From NCBI RefSeq assembly GCF_041296385.1, contig NW_027184085.1, positions 9,109,301 to 9,173,300 of the forward strand: a stretch of DNA of 64,000 nucleotides. Reading direction: 5' to 3'. The stretch comes from Aphelocoma coerulescens (lineage: Eukaryota > Chordata > Aves > Passeriformes > Corvidae). Positions 60,566 to 64,000 of the stretch are shown one piece after another. The position numbers and the translations under genes are program-made. The notes below the pieces were generated by a model. The model searched no databases. It saw only the letters and a program-made list of their open reading frames with translations, and was not told where the DNA came from. Numbering within the stretch: the first letter of the stretch is position 1; each line of letters opens with the position of its first letter.

Positions 60566-63500
60566 GCTCTCTGGAGTGCATGTTGGGGGGAGACATACTC
60601 CTGTGCTTGGGTGCTGTCAGAAAGGGGGAAAAAGGTGAGTGAGATAGGAGAGGCTGTGAAGCCAGTGGGGTGGGAGTTTGGGGTTGCAATTCCTGTCCTT
60701 GCAAGCAGTGACAATTCTGTTGGTGACCCCCTCATGCCAGCCTGCAGAATTAGGGTTCCCTTTCCTACCCTGAGACATTCACATTCCAGTAGCTGATGCA
60801 CGGCATGGGTCTCCCTCCCCAGCATTGGGTGAGGGGAATTGGGTGGTGTGTGGGGCTGAGCAATGGGATCTGGAGTGGGTTTGTCTGTGCTGGGACTTGT
60901 TGTGGTGGGAGGAGGTTGTTTGCCATCGGTGCCTTGCAAAGCCACAGCTCTGCCCTTCCTGTCTCCCTATCCCTTACCTGAGCATGGGTGACTATAAATG
61001 CTCCTTGGCTGGCCTGACACACAGACCAGTGCTCAGCTGGGCCCCACGGAGTTGGTACTGAAGATGGGAGTGCTGGTATCTTCAGGATCACTGCTTGGAA
61101 TCTCACCCAGTTTCTCTGGTCTTTGCCTGTCGTGGGCTTCTCATGGTGTGACTTTACCATCACTGCCTGGATTTTCCTTTCCCACATCCCTTGTCCTCTT
61201 GGTGCCCCATGAGATGCTCAGCTGAGCCAGTCCTCATCCAGCTTCAGTCTGTCTCCTGGATGGATTATCTGATGCTGCATGCCCACAATGGAGCACAGGG
61301 TGGTCCCTACTCCTGCTTCCTGGCTGGTGTTTACCATGCACCTGGGCATCCTGGGCAGCTAAGCCAGGCTCTGACCTCCCTCACCCCCAGCCTGGGAATG
61401 CACTCCCCTTGATTTTCCTGGCTCCTGCCTGCTCCCTCTTGAATCCTCTCCACTGGGCTAATTAATCCTGTTCCAAGTGATGGCCTTTTTACTGCTGCTA
61501 ATTACAGGAACACCAGCTGAGGTTTGCAAAGAGGTTGGTCAAACTCACAGGGTGTGAGAGGGGGTAAGGGAATTCCTCATAAATTCAAGACATGAACCAG
61601 GTAGGCAAGGTGTCTCTTCTGGTGTGAGGAGTAGGGGCCACTGGATGAAGTGAGGTGGAGCCAAGTTCCAGAGTAAATAAGAAATACTTCCAGCACTAAG
61701 TAGTGGATGTTCAGCAACCCGGTCATGGATTTTAAATGCTTATCTGGATGGCAGGAAAAGCTGGGCAATTTTATAGAAAAGATAAGTTTGTAGTTACATG
61801 GGTATTCTATCTTGCTCAGGAAGTCCCTGAGCTTTGGGGCTGCTGCATCTTTAGCAAACACCCAAACACTGGCAAAAGAGGGCCCATGTCAGCAAACCTC
61901 GGTGCTGAGCTGGGCTCCTCCACCACACAAACCCTCCTCGGCCAGTACCTCTTCCTCTCTGCTTTCCACTACTGTTATTTCATCAAAATTCTGTCTTCTG
62001 CACACTCGAGGCAGGGCACCGAACACTGAGAAACATTGCTTAGGCACTGCTGGCATGTTTGCCATGAATAGCTTTGTATCAAGAGAAATACATTTTAAAG
62101 CTGCTGCAACATAGCAAGAGCTGTCTTAGAGAGTGTGTTATCTCATCAAGCGTGCCCAGAGTGAGCTCAGCTCTTTCACCAACCTCATTTTTCTGAGCAG
62201 CATCTGATTGTGATTTACCAAGTGACACCTCCAGAGCTATGGGTTACTTTTTTTTTTTTAATATGTTGTTTGATTTGTTGGTGGGGGGGGGGGTTTGTTA
62301 TTGCTGTTTTTTATTTTAGAGAGCTCTTCAGTGAACAGCTGAGACAGGAAGAAGAAAAAGGAAAAAAAAGAAAGAACAATTATCCCTCACTGGGGAGTGA
62401 AGATAAATAGCTCCACCTATTGCAGGCATTTCACAGACTGATGGTATGACCAACTGCTGGGTCCACAACAAGAATGGGCCCAACTCTGCTCTCAAATACT
62501 TAGCTGAGTAAATCTGAAGTATATGTGCTAGAGTCAGTAGTCACTACACTGGATTTTTATCAGTGTGAGTGATAGCAATTGAAGGTTTTTTCAAGGCACT
62601 TATAAATAAAAACGTTCCTGCTGGCTAAATAGATACACTTCTTTGCTAACTGGGAGTAATCATATGCATTTTGATATCAGCATCTGCTAAATAAGTCCAG
62701 GGCTGTGTATTAATGAGGGTGCTGCAAGAACTTCGGAGTACAGGCTCAGAATTCAAAACAACAGGGATGGATGGGAGAGAGTGCCTGGAATCAGCCAGAT
62801 GAAATTTGGTACAGAGAGCACAGGGTACCACATTTGGGAGGGATAAATGAATGCATGAATGCATAGACAGGAGAGCCTGGAGAGGCAGCAGGATGGCAGG
62901 CGAGGATCAGGGGGTTCAGATGGATGACTAACTTAGCATGAGTCAATAGTGTGATGGTTTAGCAAAAAGGGCAGCTCACCTCCTGGGATGCATTAATGCT
63001 GGATGTTGGATGTAAGCCATTGAAATCTGCAATTCTGCTTTGTCTGAGCTCTGTCCAGGTCTGGACACTGCAGCTGTGGGCATCTGCCGATGAACTGGAG
63101 AAGAACAGCAGTGTTTCTGAATGGAGAGATGCTAAAGTGGGACAGAAATCAATGTTTCCTTCCTGTGAAAACATCTGTTTTTCAGGGGAAGAAAAGGAAG
63201 GGCACTGCTTTAGCCTCTGAGTTTGACCCCATGGGATAACAGTGCTCACTTTTTTGCTATTTCTGTCCCCCAGACCCTTCTCCCAGGAAATTTGGCCCTG
63301 CCCCACGGGGATCCCATCCTTTGACACACCAGCTTTCTTTTGGTGTGCATTATGGTCCAGGGCAAACCATTCTCACTTCCTGTTTTGCAGGTTGTCTCCA
63401 TTCCCACTCCCATTCCTTGAGTTTGATGAGAAATGGGCTCCTTGACTGACTTCTGCATGGGGAGTCTGGATTCAACGTTCATGCTCCAGGATTTCCCTTT

Positions 63501-63655
63501 GTGTTATTCCCTTGAAAGTTAAAAAGGGGCTTCTCGGCCAAAATCATGCCTCATCATTGTGACATGCACTGTAAGTCTGGGCAATGTTTGGGAAAATGGT
63601 AACCCAGAGAGCCAGCACCCCCTCTCACCTACTGCTCGTGATACCTGTGCTCAGG
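60566..63655. other. Non-coding tract with simple runs
   Basis: T12 at 62248-62259 and G11 at 62283-62293. AT-rich patches at 61450-61510 (GGGCTAATTAATCCTG, GCTGCTAATTACAGG) and 62590-62700. No exon found. Confidence 0.42.
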
Positions 63656-63659
63656 ATCC

Positions 63660-64000
63660 CAAGGAGAAAAGCAGTAAACCGGAAAACAGCTATTTATTGA
63701 TGGAAGTGGAACTGCTTTGGGGCCGGCCCTTTCTGACTGGAAAATAACTGGCTCCTTGGCTCCAAGACAGCCTGTGAAGTCGCTGGGAGGCTGCAGAAAC
63801 AGTTCATTATCCACTGCTCGATGAAAGCAGGAGGCAGAGTTTTCCACGCCGGCTCCTTCCTCTTTGCAATGCGCTGTGCATAGCGGCTTCTGGGTGACAT
63901 TAGCGTTCAGGCGGGCATGTGTACACCGGAGGAATGCAGGAATGCCGAGCGTATTCCAGAGCGGCAACGCAGCCTGTGGATTAAGCTCTTCTTCCAGCGA
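63660..64000. promoter_or_regulatory. Possible conserved element at the right edge
   Basis: CAGCTATTTATTGATGG, then a CpG-containing, complex stretch (CTTTGCAATGCGCTGTGC, GTGACATTAGCGTTCAGG, GTACACCGGAGG, GCCGAGCGTATTCCAG, GAGCGGCAACGCAGCC). The run of retained CpGs in 63780-63990 differs from neighbouring DNA. It could also be the start of an exon or promoter that continues outside the window. Confidence 0.35.

Overview
The window is vertebrate nuclear DNA and almost certainly comes from a bird. It holds spliced genes with GT-AG introns, CpG islands at gene starts, and CR1 LINE fragments ending in the avian-type ATTCTRTG tail. The gene order is ARID3C(-), SIGMAR1(-), GALT(+). This is the order known on human 9p13, a region homologous to the avian Z chromosome, so a Z-linked location is likely but is inferred. 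A long solo LTR with a 5-bp target duplication is the youngest clear insertion. I cannot name the species.

Layout. (1) 1-2476: presumed intron 1 of ARID3C. (2) 2477-2749: ARID3C coding exon 1 on the minus strand, inside a CpG island that runs to about 3600. (3) 3600-8700: spacer with a T42 run, a GT-rich minisatellite (3915-4720), a CA-rich block (7860-8290) and an AT-rich, probably conserved element (7540-7790). (4) 8708-12098: SIGMAR1 on the minus strand, four coding exons giving a 223-aa protein. (5) 12099-12258: a 160-bp GC-rich gap between divergent start codons, a likely bidirectional promoter. (6) 12259-16077: GALT on the plus strand, eleven coding exons giving a 364-aa protein, with one CR1 in intron 7 and another in the probable 3' UTR. 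(7) About 16.8-64 kb: no exon I can recognise. This 47-kb stretch holds CR1 pieces, the solo LTR nested in a CR1, simple repeats, and more than a dozen AT-rich, TAAT-rich islands that look like conserved non-coding enhancers.

SIGMAR1 (an ER sigma-1 receptor chaperone) and GALT (Leloir pathway enzyme) probably share one promoter. ARID3C is a DNA-binding regulator whose remaining exons lie left of the window. The 47-kb tract resembles the regulatory landscape or a giant intron of a developmental gene beyond the right edge. IL11RA, which follows GALT closely in human, is not visible here. Exon boundaries were read by hand from reading frame, splice dinucleotides and family knowledge. All enhancer calls are inference from base composition and motifs, with no alignment run.
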